The notes beneath the pieces are model-generated. The model was not told where the DNA came from, ran no database searches, and saw only the letters and a program-made list of their open reading frames with translations. The translations under genes and the position numbers were made by a program. A stretch of 64,000 bases of DNA from Arthrobacter sp. B1805 (GTDB lineage Bacteria; Actinomycetota; Actinomycetes; Actinomycetales; Micrococcaceae), in contig NZ_PJIQ01000006.1 of assembly GCF_002929745.1 (NCBI RefSeq), positions 165,975 to 229,974 on the forward strand, in the 5' to 3' direction. This document shows positions 17,876 to 27,236 of the stretch, in pieces (the first letter of the stretch is position 1; each line of letters begins with the position of its first letter).

Positions 17876-18222
17876 TGGAGCAGGACGAGGCAGGAACACA
17901 CTGCCCCTGTGCCCTCGTGGACGTGCGGCCACTGCCATATGCCCACATGCTGGACTTCGCGGCATTGTTACTTGCGCGTAGCCGATTGTTACATGCAATA
18001 ATTCGACACGTGATCATCAACTCACTCGCATCTGCAGCCGCAGTTCCCTCCTCGGACGCCATGTCCGGAGCGGACCTCCGCTGTCTCCGAATGCACGCGT
18101 AGCGGTTATACCCCAACCCTTCCTGCGCACTTCAAGCCCAACGGCGGGCATCTCTCTTCATCCCGACCGGGCACATCCCGCATTCGAGCCGCGATGACGG
18201 CATACTTCACGAGGTTGTTTTC
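17876..18222. other. Intergenic stretch with no clear gene
   Basis: This stretch follows the permease remnant and contains an AT-richer patch near 17985-18020. Probably it holds the promoter of the winged-helix gene; I see no further feature. Confidence 0.5.
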
Positions 18223-19041
18223 ATGTCAGTAAATCCGGGCTACGTCCATATCTCCCTCCGCTCGCAGCAGAACCGGCAGGCACGCCAGCAGTTCGGGCCG
18301 TCCTTCACCTCCTATGCGCCGCAGGCCCCCCATCCCCACTCGCGCCTTCAGGCGGTTCCCGGGGGAGACTCCGCCCAGCCGCTCAGCGCTCCCGTCCCCG
18401 TCGTCGCCCCGAACGGTGTTCCGGGTCCACAGGCGGTCACCGGCGACACGACCGCTCGCGGGTTCGTGCTCTACGTCGCGCTCGACGAGACCACCGCCGC
18501 TGCCGCCGGCACGACATTTTCGAAGCTGGCCCAGGACGTCCGGGCCTACGTGCGCTCCCTCGTCCCGACGGCGGAGAGCCATGCCGCTGTCGCCCTTGCT
18601 CCTGCGGACGCCCCGGGCTCCGATATCGACGTCGTCCGTGCCGCCCTCGGCGACCCGACGGTCGCCCGTCGCCCGCGCCCGGAGGCGCCCGCCAGCCCGC
18701 AGGCCCAGCCCGCCCGCCCGACGGGTGTGCTGATCGACCTGTCCCGACGCGAGGTACACCTCGACGGCGAGACGCTGAACCTCACGTTCAAGGAGTTCGA
18801 GCTTCTCAACTACCTCGTCGAGAACGCGAGCCGTACGGTGGGTCGCGAGGAACTTCTGAGTGGACTCTGGCGCAACGCGGACGAGGTGCCGAATGAGCGC
18901 ACCATCGACGTCCACATCCGCCGCCTCCGTTCCAAGCTGGGTCGCCTCGCGAACACCGTACGCACCGTCCGCGGTCAGGGCTACCGTTTCTACGACCACC
19001 CCGAAGTGGTCGTCTGGGCAGCGCCGGAGTACTCGATCTAG
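18223..19041 (+). CDS. Receiver-less winged-helix (OmpR/PhoB-type DNA-binding) protein
   Basis: 272 residues. Residues 1-165 are Pro/Ala-rich with no recognisable receiver domain. Residues from about 167 carry the OmpR winged helix: VLIDLSRREVHLDGETLNLT, FKEFELLNYLVENAS, TIDVHIRRLRSKLGR and VRGQGYRFYDH. It binds DNA but lacks a phosphoacceptor aspartate. The middle region (TTARGFVLYVALDETTAAAA) looks structured. Proteins of this shape occur in Arthrobacter-type actinobacteria. Activation by a route other than phosphorylation is inferred. Confidence 0.88.
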   Translation: MSVNPGYVHISLRSQQNRQARQQFGPSFTSYAPQAPHPHSRLQAVPGGDSAQPLSAPVPVVAPNGVPGPQAVTGDTTARGFVLYVALDETTAAAAGTTFSKLAQDVRAYVRSLVPTAESHAAVALAPADAPGSDIDVVRAALGDPTVARRPRPEAPASPQAQPARPTGVLIDLSRREVHLDGETLNLTFKEFELLNYLVENASRTVGREELLSGLWRNADEVPNERTIDVHIRRLRSKLGRLANTVRTVRGQGYRFYDHPEVVVWAAPEYSI

Positions 19042-19076
19042 GACCCTGTGCAGCCGGGAGGCCATAGACTGCGGAG

Positions 19077-19613
19077 ATGGCCTCCCATCACCTGAAGAAG
19101 CTCATGCTGCTGCGCCACGCAAAGGCCGAGTTCCAGGAGGGCGTGCCGGACCACGAGCGCTCCCTCAGTTCGCGGGGGCACGCGGACGCACCGCTGATCG
19201 GCCGGTGGATGCTCGAGCACGATGCCATCCCCGACTTCATCCTGGTATCGACTGCGCTCCGCACGCGCCAGACCTGCACGTGGGTCTGCAAGGAACTCGG
19301 GGACAAGGCCCCCACGCCGAAGCTGGAGGACGATCTCTACACAGCACCGCCGACCGAGATGCTGGCGCTCATCAATCATGTTCCGCCGACGGTCACGAGC
19401 CTGCTCGTCATCGCGCACAACCCGGGGATTCAGGAACTTGCCATGCGCCTCGCCTCAGTGAGGTCGAGTGAGCGCGCGGTCATGGACCTGGCAACGGACT
19501 ATCCGACCGCGGGTCTGACGGTCATGAGCTACGACGGTGCGTGGGCCGAACTCGATGGGCGCGACGCCGAGGTGACCGACTTCGTGGTGCGTAGGGCGCC
19601 CAACCTCCGCTGA
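19077..19613 (+). CDS. Histidine phosphatase, SixA-like
   Basis: 178 residues. The phosphate pocket is LLRHAKAEF (the RH motif with catalytic histidine near residue 14) with the second histidine in LLVIAHNPGIQEL. The SLSSRGHADAPLIG segment is typical of SixA. SixA dephosphorylates histidine-phosphorylated signal-transfer proteins; for this homologue the substrate is unknown. It begins 35 bases after the winged-helix gene in the same direction. Confidence 0.9.
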   Translation: MASHHLKKLMLLRHAKAEFQEGVPDHERSLSSRGHADAPLIGRWMLEHDAIPDFILVSTALRTRQTCTWVCKELGDKAPTPKLEDDLYTAPPTEMLALINHVPPTVTSLLVIAHNPGIQELAMRLASVRSSERAVMDLATDYPTAGLTVMSYDGAWAELDGRDAEVTDFVVRRAPNLR

Positions 19614-19631
19614 CGGCGCCGGCTCGGCAGA

Positions 19632-21050
19632 CTACATCCCGTACTTCTCCAGCAGGCGGAGCCAGACCTCGCTGACCGTGGGGTATGCCGGTACCGCGTG
19701 CCACAAGCGGTCGAGCGGTACTTCACCGACGACGGCGATGGTTGCAGCATGCAGCATCTCGGACACCTCCGGTCCCGCGAAGGTGACGCCGACGATCACG
19801 TGGCGGTCCTCGTCGACGACCATCTGGGCCCAACCCTTGTAGCCATCGGAGTGGAGCGAGGAGCCGGCGACGGCGATCTCAAGGGACGTCTCCGACGCGT
19901 TCACCCCGTCCTTCCGTGCCTGCTCGAGGGTGCGGCCGACCATCGCGATCTCCGGATCGGTGAAGACGACCTGCGGAACGGCTGCGCGGTCCGCCGTCGC
20001 GGTGTAGGGGCTCCAGTCCGCTGCAGCATCGCTGAGGGTGCCGTGCGCCCGGGCAGCGATGGCGTCACCGGTCATCCTGGCCTCGTACTTCCCCTGGTGC
20101 GTCAGTTGCACCCTGCCTCCCGCATCGCCCACCGCATAGAGCCAGCCACCGCCGTCGGGCACGAGCCCGGTGTCGTCGCTGCGGATGCCCTTCGCCTCCA
20201 GGCCGAGGTCCTCGAGGCCGAGCCCGGTCGTGTGCGGGTGGCGCCCGGTGGACACGAGCAGCTTCTCGGCTGTGATGCTGCGGCCCTCCCCGACGTCGAG
20301 CACGAACAGGCTGTCCTCCTTGCGGACGGCGTTGGTGGTGGTGTCCGTCAGGATGGTGATGCCCTCGCCGCGGAGGGATTCGACGACGAGGTCTGAGGCC
20401 TCCTTCGGGTAGTTCCCCAGGATGCCGCTGCGCGCGATGACCGTGACCTCGGAACCGAGCCGCGCGAATGCCTGCGCGAGTTCGACGCCGGCAACCCCGC
20501 CGCCGAGGACGGCCAGGCTTGCCGGGACTTGCCTCGCGGAGGTGGCCTCCCTGGTGGTCCAGTAGTCCAGGTCGGCGAGCCCGTCGACGGGCGGGACCAC
20601 CGGCGTCGAACCCGTGGCCAGGACGACGGCGTGTGTGGCCCGGTAGCGGCTCTCGGAGCCGTCGGAGTGGGTGACGGTGACCTCGCGTTCACCGGTTACT
20701 TTCGCCCAGCCGCGTTGCAGGGTGATGCCTGCGGACGCCACCCACTCCTCCTGCGAGGAGTCGTCCCAGTCGGAGGTGAAGGACGTGCGGCGTTCGAGGA
20801 CCTGCTGTGCGTCGAGGGTTCCGGTGATCGCCTCACGGGCTCCGGCTACACCTCGTGCGGCTCTCAGGACGGTGCCGGGACGCAGGAGCGCCTTGGACGG
20901 CATGCAGGCCCAGTAGGAGCACTCACCGCCGACGAGGTCGGCCTCGACGAGCACCGCCGAAAGCCCTTTCTCGACCACCCGTCCCGCTACGTTCTCGCCG
21001 ACGGCACCGGCGCCGATCACAATGACATCAGTGGTCTCGAATTCGCTCAT
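19632..21050 (-). CDS. FAD-dependent pyridine nucleotide-disulfide oxidoreductase
   Basis: 472 residues from the ATG at 21050; the longer upstream frame crosses the terminator and tRNA. It has an FAD motif (VIVIGAGAVGENVA), a redox-active CxxxxC pair in GGECSYWACMPSKALL, an NAD(P) motif (LAVLGGGVAGVELA), an FAD-proximal YAVGDAGG and a C-terminal HAVPAYPTVSE region. It belongs to the lipoamide dehydrogenase / mercuric reductase / mycothione reductase family. The precise substrate cannot be assigned from sequence. Confidence 0.9.
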   Translation of the reverse strand: MSEFETTDVIVIGAGAVGENVAGRVVEKGLSAVLVEADLVGGECSYWACMPSKALLRPGTVLRAARGVAGAREAITGTLDAQQVLERRTSFTSDWDDSSQEEWVASAGITLQRGWAKVTGEREVTVTHSDGSESRYRATHAVVLATGSTPVVPPVDGLADLDYWTTREATSARQVPASLAVLGGGVAGVELAQAFARLGSEVTVIARSGILGNYPKEASDLVVESLRGEGITILTDTTTNAVRKEDSLFVLDVGEGRSITAEKLLVSTGRHPHTTGLGLEDLGLEAKGIRSDDTGLVPDGGGWLYAVGDAGGRVQLTHQGKYEARMTGDAIAARAHGTLSDAAADWSPYTATADRAAVPQVVFTDPEIAMVGRTLEQARKDGVNASETSLEIAVAGSSLHSDGYKGWAQMVVDEDRHVIVGVTFAGPEVSEMLHAATIAVVGEVPLDRLWHAVPAYPTVSEVWLRLLEKYGM

Positions 21051-21096
21051 ACGGCAGAGCCTTCCACCCGCGTGCCGGAGGAGCAACCGCGACGAA

Positions 21097-21124
21097 AAAG
21101 GCCCCGACCGGAGTCGGGGCCTTT
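21097..21124 (-). terminator. Terminator after tRNA-Arg
   Basis: The inverted repeat AAAGGCCCCGAC-CGGA-GTCGGGGCCTTT lies between the tRNA and the oxidoreductase start, with an uninterrupted T run on the minus strand. Confidence 0.85.
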
Positions 21125-21147
21125 CGGGAGGTTCAGCTGAACCGTCG

Positions 21148-21220
21148 TGCGCGCGAAGGGATTCGAACCCCCAACCTTCTGATCCGTAGTCAGATGCTCT
21201 ATCCGTTGAGCTACGCACGC
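21148..21220 (-). tRNA. tRNA-Arg(ACG)
   Basis: Acceptor GCGTGCG pairs with CGCGCGC. The anticodon stem TCTGA/TCAGA holds the loop CTACGGA (anticodon ACG), and the T-loop is TTCGAAT. The adenosine at position 34 is the substrate of TadA. CCA is not encoded. Confidence 0.96.
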
Positions 21221-21332
21221 ATCCGTAGTCGGTGATCCGCCGTGCGAATCCGTCCTACAAGCGGGCCGTTTGGCCGTAGACAACTTTAGCGTGGATTCGC
21301 CACGACGCCTAATCAGACGCCGAGCCCCTCCC

Positions 21333-21352
21333 CACCTATACCGGTATAGGTG
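21333..21352 (+). promoter_or_regulatory. Perfect 20-base palindrome upstream of pckG
   Basis: CACCTATACCGGTATAGGTG is its own reverse complement. It sits about 160 bases upstream of pckG and 113 bases upstream of tRNA-Arg on the other strand. It fits an operator for a dimeric GntR- or LacI-type regulator. It overlaps the adjacent CRP/GlxR-like site by four bases. Confidence 0.6.
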
Positions 21353-21364
21353 ACCTTTGTCACA
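21349..21364 (+). promoter_or_regulatory. CRP/GlxR-like site upstream of pckG
   Basis: GGTGACCTTTGTCACA matches the CRP/GlxR core TGTGA-N6-TCACA at nine of ten consensus positions. Cyclic-AMP-dependent GlxR-type control of gluconeogenic genes is known in other actinobacteria. The assignment here is by motif only. Confidence 0.5.
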
Positions 21365-21372
21365 GCCTGGCT

Positions 21373-21386
21373 GAGCGTAAGCGCTC
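21373..21386 (+). promoter_or_regulatory. Small dyad upstream of pckG
   Basis: GAGCG-TAAG-CGCTC, a five-base inverted repeat, lies nine bases after the CRP-like site. It resembles a LacI-type half-site arrangement. It could also be a chance dyad. Confidence 0.3.
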
Positions 21387-21511
21387 GACATCCGCTTGTT
21401 GGCGCGGGTCGTCCCTCCACTGCCGCACGTGTTCCGCACGGCGCGCCCTTGCCTGAAATATCGCGCCCCTAGCATCGATGAACACCGAGTCCCCCAATGA
21501 AGGGAAGAGAA

Positions 21512-23404
21512 ATGGGCGATCCCGTACGACAGGTTGCTGTTGATGCACCACCCGCCGGTCCTGACGGCAGCACGCAGCAGGATAATCCCGGTTCCGCTCC
21601 GACGACCCATCCGGCCCTCCTCGCCTGGGTGCGGCAGGTCCGGGAGCTGACGCAGCCTGCCGAGGTCGTCTGGGTCGACGGATCCGACGAGGAGAACAGG
21701 CGCCTCACGGACGGGCTCGTCGACAACGGAACCTTCGTGCGGCTGAACCCCGAAACCTTCCCCAACTCGTTCGCAGCCTTCTCGGATCCGAAGGACGTGG
21801 CGCGCGTCGAGGAGCAGACGTTCATCTGCTCGAAGGACGAACGGGAAGCGGGCTTCACGAACAACTGGATGGACCCGGACGAGATGAAGGCCAAACTCAC
21901 CGGGCTGTTCACCGGGTCCATGCGTGGCCGCACGATGTACGTGATCCCGTTCGTCATGGGCCATCTCGACGCCGAGGATCCGAAGTTCGGGGTCGAGATC
22001 ACCGACAGCGCCTACGTGGTGACGTCCATGCGGATCATGGCGACCATCGGCACGGCGGTCCTGGTTCGCATGACCGAACTCGGAGCCGACTTCGTCCCGG
22101 CCCTGCACTCCCTCGGCGCCCCACTGGAGCCAGGCCAGGCCGACGTCCGGTGGCCGTGCAACGACGACAAGTGGATCGTGCACTTCCCCGAGGAGCGCTC
22201 CATCTGGTCCTACGGGTCCGGCTACGGCGGCAACGCCCTGCTGGGCAAGAAGTGCTACGCACTCCGGATCGCATCCGTCATGGCGCGCGACGAGGGCTGG
22301 CTCGCCGAGCACATGCTGATCCTCAAGCTCACCTCCCCGCAGGACAAGACCTACTACCTCTCGGCCGCGTTCCCCTCCGCCTGCGGCAAGACCAACCTCG
22401 CCCTGCTCGATCCCACGATCGAGGGCTGGAAGGTCGAGACCCTGGGCGACGACATCACCTGGATGCGCTTCGGGAAGGAAGGCGAGCTGCGTGCCGTCAA
22501 CCCCGAGGCGGGCCTGTTCGGCGTCGCCCCCGGCACCGGGTGGCACACCAACCCGAACGCGATGCGCGCCATCGCGAAGGGCAACTCCGTCTTCACGAAC
22601 GTCGCGCTCACGGACGACGGCGGCGTGTGGTGGGAAGGCATGACCGAGGAGGTGCCGGCGCACCTGATCGACTGGCAGGGCCGGGACTGGACCCCGGAGA
22701 TCGGCAAGGACCTGGACCGTCCGGCAGCGCATCCCAACGCCCGGTTCTGCACGCCCATCGACCAGATCGACATGCTGGCCGAGGAGTTCAACCGGCCCGA
22801 CGGCGTCGAGCTCTCGGCGATCCTCTTCGGTGGCCGCCGGAAGACGACCGTCCCGCTGGTGACGCAGTCCCGCAACTGGGCCAACGGCATTTTCATGGGC
22901 TCCACGCTGTCCTCGGAGACCACGGCTGCAGCCGCAGGCGAGGTGGGCCGCGTCCGCCGCGATCCGATGGCGATGCTGCCCTTCATCGGGTACGACGCCG
23001 GCGACTACCTCCACCACTGGCTCACCCTCAGCGCCGCTGCGGACCAGTCGAGGTTGCCGAAGATCTTCCTCGTCAACTGGTTCCGCCGCACCGCGTCGGG
23101 CGGATTCGCCTGGCCCGGGTTCGGCGACAACTCGCGGGTGCTCAAATGGATCATCGAGCGCCTCGAGGGAACCGCCGACGCCGTCGAGACACCCATCGGC
23201 TACGTCCCCACCGGGGACTCCCTGGACCTCACCGGCCTGGACATGACCTCGGCCGAGGTCGAGGCCGCAGTGCACGTCGATGCCCTCGAGTGGGCGGAGG
23301 AGATCAAAGGTATCGAGCAGTGGTACGAGCGCTTCGGCGACTCGCTGCCCGGCGAGCTCAAGGGTCAGCTCCACGAACTCAAGGAGCGGTTCAGCAACGC
23401 CTGA
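21512..23404 (+). CDS. pckG: Phosphoenolpyruvate carboxykinase (GTP)
   Basis: 630 residues from the ATG at 21512, preceded by GAAGGGAAGAG; the ATG at 21497 lies inside that ribosome-binding site and is rejected. The GTP-PEPCK active-site cysteine motif [13 protein letters not shown] is near residue 290, with [11 protein letters not shown] and [10 protein letters not shown] also present. It converts oxaloacetate plus GTP to phosphoenolpyruvate in gluconeogenesis. The upstream region has three dyads consistent with carbon-source control. A convergent terminator follows at 23418-23454. Confidence 0.97.
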   Translation: MGDPVRQVAVDAPPAGPDGSTQQDNPGSAPTTHPALLAWVRQVRELTQPAEVVWVDGSDEENRRLTDGLVDNGTFVRLNPETFPNSFAAFSDPKDVARVEEQTFICSKDEREAGFTNNWMDPDEMKAKLTGLFTGSMRGRTMYVIPFVMGHLDAEDPKFGVEITDSAYVVTSMRIMATIGTAVLVRMTELGADFVPALHSLGAPLEPGQADVRWPCNDDKWIVHFPEERSIWSYGSGYGGNALLGKKCYALRIASVMARDEGWLAEHMLILKLTSPQDKTYYLSAAFPSACGKTNLALLDPTIEGWKVETLGDDITWMRFGKEGELRAVNPEAGLFGVAPGTGWHTNPNAMRAIAKGNSVFTNVALTDDGGVWWEGMTEEVPAHLIDWQGRDWTPEIGKDLDRPAAHPNARFCTPIDQIDMLAEEFNRPDGVELSAILFGGRRKTTVPLVTQSRNWANGIFMGSTLSSETTAAAAGEVGRVRRDPMAMLPFIGYDAGDYLHHWLTLSAAADQSRLPKIFLVNWFRRTASGGFAWPGFGDNSRVLKWIIERLEGTADAVETPIGYVPTGDSLDLTGLDMTSAEVEAAVHVDALEWAEEIKGIEQWYERFGDSLPGELKGQLHELKERFSNA

Positions 23405-23417
23405 CCAGTTCCCGCAG

Positions 23418-23454
23418 AACGAGAGGCCCCTTCCACCGAAAGGGGCCTCTCGTT
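23418..23454. terminator. Convergent hairpin between pckG and the phosphomannomutase gene
   Basis: AACGAGAGGCCCCTT and its complement form a 15-base stem with a CCACCG loop. It sits between two convergent genes and can serve both. Confidence 0.8.
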
Positions 23455-23473
23455 GTGTGTGTGGCTGCGCCCG

Positions 23474-24880
23474 TCAGTCGCGGATGACGGCGAGGACGCG
23501 CTGGACGAGATCCTCGAGGGTCTGCGGATCCACGGCCTCGGCGTTGAGCCGGAGGTACGGTTCGGTGTTGGAGGGGCGGAGGTTGAACCACCAGTCACCG
23601 TGGGTCGGGGCGAACGTGAGGCCGTCGAGGTCGTCGACCACGACGTCGTCCTGCTCGAACTCGGCACGGGCGCGGGCGATCGATGCGTGGAGGTCGGCGA
23701 CCTTCGAGTTGACCTCACCCGACGAGAAGTACGGCTCGTACTCGCGGCCGAGTTCCGACAGCGGTCCATCCTGCTCGCCCAAGGCGGCCAGCACATGCAT
23801 AGCGGCCAGCATGCCGGTGTCGGCGTTCCAGAAGCCGCGGAAGTAGTAGTGGGCGGAATGCTCGCCACCGAAGACGGCGCCTTCCTCGGCCATGACGGCC
23901 TTGATGAAGGAGTGGCCCACCCGCGTGCGGACCGGCCGACCGCCGTCGTGCCTGATCAGCTCTGGGACTGCTCTGGACGTGATGAGGTTGTGGATGATCA
24001 CGGGTTCGGCCTCGCCTGCGGCCTGGGCGCGGGCGATCTCGCGGCGCGCGACCATCGCGGTGATCGCACTCGGCGAGACGGGCTCGCCCTTCTCGTCGAT
24101 GATGAAGCAGCGGTCGGCATCGCCGTCGAAGGCGATACCGATGTCGGCGCCGTGCTCGACGACGGCCGCCTGCAGATCCAGGAGGTTCTCGGGCTCCAGG
24201 GGGTTGGCCGGGTGATTCGGGAACGAGCCGTCGAGTTCGAAGTAGAGCGGAACGATCTCGAACGGCAGGGCGGGGAGAATGCGGTCACCGAGGACGGCGG
24301 GAGTCGTGAGGCCGGCCATGCCGTTGCCGGCGTCCACGACGACCTTGAGCGGGCGCGACGAGGAGAGATCGACCTGGGCGCGGAGGAAGCGCGAGTACTC
24401 CTCGAGGACATCGCGCACGCTCGTGTGGCCCTCGATGTCGACGGGGGGGATCGTCCCTTCGGCGAGGTAGCGCTCGGCCCGCTCCTGCACGTCCTTGAGG
24501 CCCGTCTCCGAGGACACCGGAACCGCGCCGGGACGCGTCATCTTCATGCCGTTGTACTGCGCGGGATTGTGGCTGGCCGTGAAGGTCACGCCGGCGGCGT
24601 TCAGCGTGCCGCTCGCGTAGTACAGCTCGTCGGTGGAGATGAGGTCGAGGAAGAGCACGTTGGCACCGCGGCGCGTTGCCCCCTCGGAGAACGCCTTCGA
24701 GAATTCAGGGGACGAAGGCCGCATGTCGCCGCCCACGAGGATGGTCTCCCCGGCCAGCTCCAGCGAGTCGACGAAGGCTGCTCCGACGGCCCGGACCGAG
24801 TCCACCGTGATGGTCTCGCCCACGATGCCGCGGACGTCGTAGGCCTTGAAGGACGCAGAAAGATCGAGGAGTGTAGTCAC
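23474..24880 (-). CDS. manB: Phosphomannomutase/phosphoglucomutase
   Basis: 468 residues from a GTG at 24880, matching the family start VTTLLDLSASFKAYDVRG. The phosphoserine loop TASHNPAQYNGMK, the metal site DGDADRCF, the sugar-binding GEHSAHYYF and the phosphate-binding RPSNTEPYLRL near the C-terminus are all intact. It interconverts mannose-6-P and mannose-1-P for GDP-mannose and cell-wall glycan synthesis. The start is GTG and no strong ribosome-binding site precedes it, so a leaderless mRNA is possible. It is divergent from the RecQ gene. Confidence 0.93.
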   Translation of the reverse strand: MTTLLDLSASFKAYDVRGIVGETITVDSVRAVGAAFVDSLELAGETILVGGDMRPSSPEFSKAFSEGATRRGANVLFLDLISTDELYYASGTLNAAGVTFTASHNPAQYNGMKMTRPGAVPVSSETGLKDVQERAERYLAEGTIPPVDIEGHTSVRDVLEEYSRFLRAQVDLSSSRPLKVVVDAGNGMAGLTTPAVLGDRILPALPFEIVPLYFELDGSFPNHPANPLEPENLLDLQAAVVEHGADIGIAFDGDADRCFIIDEKGEPVSPSAITAMVARREIARAQAAGEAEPVIIHNLITSRAVPELIRHDGGRPVRTRVGHSFIKAVMAEEGAVFGGEHSAHYYFRGFWNADTGMLAAMHVLAALGEQDGPLSELGREYEPYFSSGEVNSKVADLHASIARARAEFEQDDVVVDDLDGLTFAPTHGDWWFNLRPSNTEPYLRLNAEAVDPQTLEDLVQRVLAVIRD

Positions 24881-24973
24881 TCTTGGAAGTGTATCGGGTG
24901 GCGTCGAACCGTCCGTTTCCCACATAGCCGAGCTCCCGTTTCGAGTGTGGGAAGCGGCTGGGATACTGGGGAC

Positions 24974-27088
24974 ATGTCGTCGACCACCACGCTGAACGAG
25001 CAAGCAAGCGCCATTCTGCACACCCTCGTAGGGTCACCGGACGCCCGGTTCCACGACGGGCAGTTCGAGGCCATCGAAGCGCTCGTCGACGGCGGCCGGC
25101 GCGCGCTCGTCGTCCAGCGGACGGGCTGGGGCAAATCCGCGGTGTATTTCGTGGCGAGCCTGCTGCTGCGGGCCCGCGGTGCCGGCCCCACGCTCATCGT
25201 CTCGCCGCTGCTCGCGCTCATGCGGGATCAGGTTGCCGCCGCCGCGAGGGCAGGGGTCCGTGCGGCGGCCATCAACTCGGCCAACCAGACCGAGTGGCAG
25301 GAGATCATCGCCAAGCTGCAGGCCGATGAGGTGGATGTCCTCCTCGTCTCGCCCGAGCGTCTCAACAACCCGGCCTTCCGCGAGCACTACCTGCCGGAGC
25401 TCATGCGCCGCACGGGTCTGCTCGTGATCGACGAGGCGCACTGCATCTCCGACTGGGGACACGACTTCCGGCCGGACTACCGTCGCCTGCGGGAACTGAT
25501 CATGGGGCTGCCGCAGGGCATCCCCGTGCTGGCCACCACGGCGACGGCAAATTCGCGCGTCGTAAAGGATGTCGAGGAGCAGCTCGGGGCCGGCGGCACG
25601 GAGGTCTTCACGCTGCGCGGCGAGCTGGCACGGAAGTCGCTGCGCCTCGGAGTGCTCCGACTGCCGAGCCCGCGTTCACGCCTCGCGTGGCTGCTGACCC
25701 ACCTGTCGGAGCTGCCGGGCAGCGGGATCATCTATGCGCTGACGGTGTCGGCGGCCGAGGACACTGCACGGCTTCTGCGGGAGAACGGGCACGCCGTCCG
25801 CGCGTATACGGGACGCACGGACCCCGCCGACCGCGAGGCTGCCGAGACCGCCCTCAAGAACAACGAGGTCAAGGCGCTCGTCGCCACGAGCGCGCTCGGA
25901 ATGGGCTTCGACAAGCCCGATCTGGGATTCGTGGTGCATCTGGGCGCACCGTCGTCGCCCGTTGCCTACTACCAGCAGGTGGGGCGCGCCGGCCGCGGTA
26001 CGCCCAATGCCGACGTCCTCCTGCTGCCCGGAGCCGAGGACCGCGACATCTGGGAGTACTTCGCCACCGCGTCCATGCCCTCGCAGGATGCTGCCCTTCG
26101 GGTTCTGGACGCCCTCGAGCCCGGCGTCGTGCTGTCCACACCGGCCCTCGAGACGCGGGTCAACCTGAAGCGCTCGCCCCTCGAACTCCTCCTCAAGGTG
26201 CTCGACGTGGACGGCGCGGTGCGCAAGGTCACGGGCGGTTGGGAGAGCACGGGTGCCCCGTGGACCTACGACGCCGACCGGTACCAGCGCATCAGTGAAG
26301 CCCGCATCGTCGAACAGCGGGCAATGCTCGATTACGAGAACACCACGGGCTGCCGCATGGAGTTCCTTGCGAGGTCCCTCGATGATCCCGGCGCTACTGC
26401 CTGCGGACGGTGCGACAACTGCGCGGGCGCCTGGTACTCGGACGAGGTCGCCCACGAGGCGTCGGATTCGGCCGGTCAGGCCCTCAGCAGGGTCGGCGTG
26501 GAACTGGAGCCCCGCGGCCAGTGGCCCAGCGGCATGGACACGTTGGGTGTGCAGCTCAAGGGAAAGCTCAAGCCGGGCGAAGTCAGCCTGCCGGGGCGGG
26601 CCCTGGCGCGACTCACCGATCTCGGCTGGGGTAACAGGCTCCGGGATCTGCTCTCGGACTCGACCCCCGATGCTCCGCTGGACGCTGCCGTCGTAGAAGC
26701 TGTCGTCCGTGTACTGGCGCAATGGGGCTGGGAGGAACGTCCCGTGGCAGTCGTGAGTGTTCCTTCGCGACGGCGCCCCCAACTCATCGGCTCGCTCGCC
26801 CAGGCGCTTGCCGGCGTCGGGCGCATTCCCTACCTCGGTCAACTCACAACCCCCCACGGTTTCCCGCAGGGCCAGCCGGGCGGCAACAGCGCGTTCCGTC
26901 TCGCCTCCGTATGGGATCACTTCGCGGTTCCGCGCGAAGGCGCCGCCTGGTTCGCAGCCAATCCCGGCCCGGTACTGCTCGTCGACGACTTCGCGGACAG
27001 CCGGTGGACGATCACCGAGGCCGGGCGTGCCCTGAGGGCCGCGGGGGCCTCGGGAGTCCTCCCGTTCGCCTTGGCGCTCAAGGCGTAG
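24974..27088 (+). CDS. recQ: RecQ-family DNA helicase with C-terminal phosphoribosyltransferase-like motif
   Basis: 704 residues from the ATG at 24974. Helicase motif I is QRTGWGKSAVYF (residues 49-60; usual forms are PTGGGKS), motif II is DEAHCISDWGHDF, and motif VI is YYQQVGRAGR. A zinc-binding-like cluster (GC, then CGRCDNC) follows. The last 150 residues are not HRDC-like: they carry VLLVDDFADSRWTITEAG, the shape of a PRPP-binding loop as in ComF/PRTase proteins, near residue 675. RecQ-PRTase fusions are known in actinobacteria. It is a 3'-5' DNA helicase by family; the role of the C-terminal domain is unknown. Confidence 0.92.
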   Translation: MSSTTTLNEQASAILHTLVGSPDARFHDGQFEAIEALVDGGRRALVVQRTGWGKSAVYFVASLLLRARGAGPTLIVSPLLALMRDQVAAAARAGVRAAAINSANQTEWQEIIAKLQADEVDVLLVSPERLNNPAFREHYLPELMRRTGLLVIDEAHCISDWGHDFRPDYRRLRELIMGLPQGIPVLATTATANSRVVKDVEEQLGAGGTEVFTLRGELARKSLRLGVLRLPSPRSRLAWLLTHLSELPGSGIIYALTVSAAEDTARLLRENGHAVRAYTGRTDPADREAAETALKNNEVKALVATSALGMGFDKPDLGFVVHLGAPSSPVAYYQQVGRAGRGTPNADVLLLPGAEDRDIWEYFATASMPSQDAALRVLDALEPGVVLSTPALETRVNLKRSPLELLLKVLDVDGAVRKVTGGWESTGAPWTYDADRYQRISEARIVEQRAMLDYENTTGCRMEFLARSLDDPGATACGRCDNCAGAWYSDEVAHEASDSAGQALSRVGVELEPRGQWPSGMDTLGVQLKGKLKPGEVSLPGRALARLTDLGWGNRLRDLLSDSTPDAPLDAAVVEAVVRVLAQWGWEERPVAVVSVPSRRRPQLIGSLAQALAGVGRIPYLGQLTTPHGFPQGQPGGNSAFRLASVWDHFAVPREGAAWFAANPGPVLLVDDFADSRWTITEAGRALRAAGASGVLPFALALKA

Positions 27089-27112
27089 CGACCAGGGCGG
27101 GCGCCCGGGGCG

Positions 27113-27145
27113 CCCACAGCGCTCCATTACATGGAGCGCTGTGGG
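27113..27145 (+). terminator. Hairpin after recQ
   Basis: CCCACAGCGCTCCAT-TAC-ATGGAGCGCTGTGGG, a perfect 15-base stem with a three-base loop, lies 25 bases after the recQ stop. No T run follows. Confidence 0.7.
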
Positions 27146-27206
27146 CTGCTCGGAACGCTGACCCGTCACAAACTACGAGTGAGGCTCGCAGGGCTCGCCC
27201 AACAAA

Positions 27207-27232
27207 AAGACCCCCGCTTGCGCGGGGGTCTT
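27207..27232 (-). terminator. Terminator of tRNA-Ser(GCT)
   Basis: AAGACCCCCGC-TTGC-GCGGGGGTCTT, flanked on the minus strand by a T run, lies just after the tRNA 3' end. Confidence 0.85.
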
Positions 27233-27236
27233 AGAG

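Noticed and set aside
21047-23374. A long minus-strand open frame opposite pckG.
   Set aside because: It is an antisense shadow of pckG, common in GC-rich DNA; low complexity and no domain.
23453-24973. A long plus-strand open frame that continues upstream of recQ and lies antisense to the phosphomannomutase.
   Set aside because: RecQ begins at the ATG at 24974; the upstream part is antisense to a well-supported gene and has no domain.
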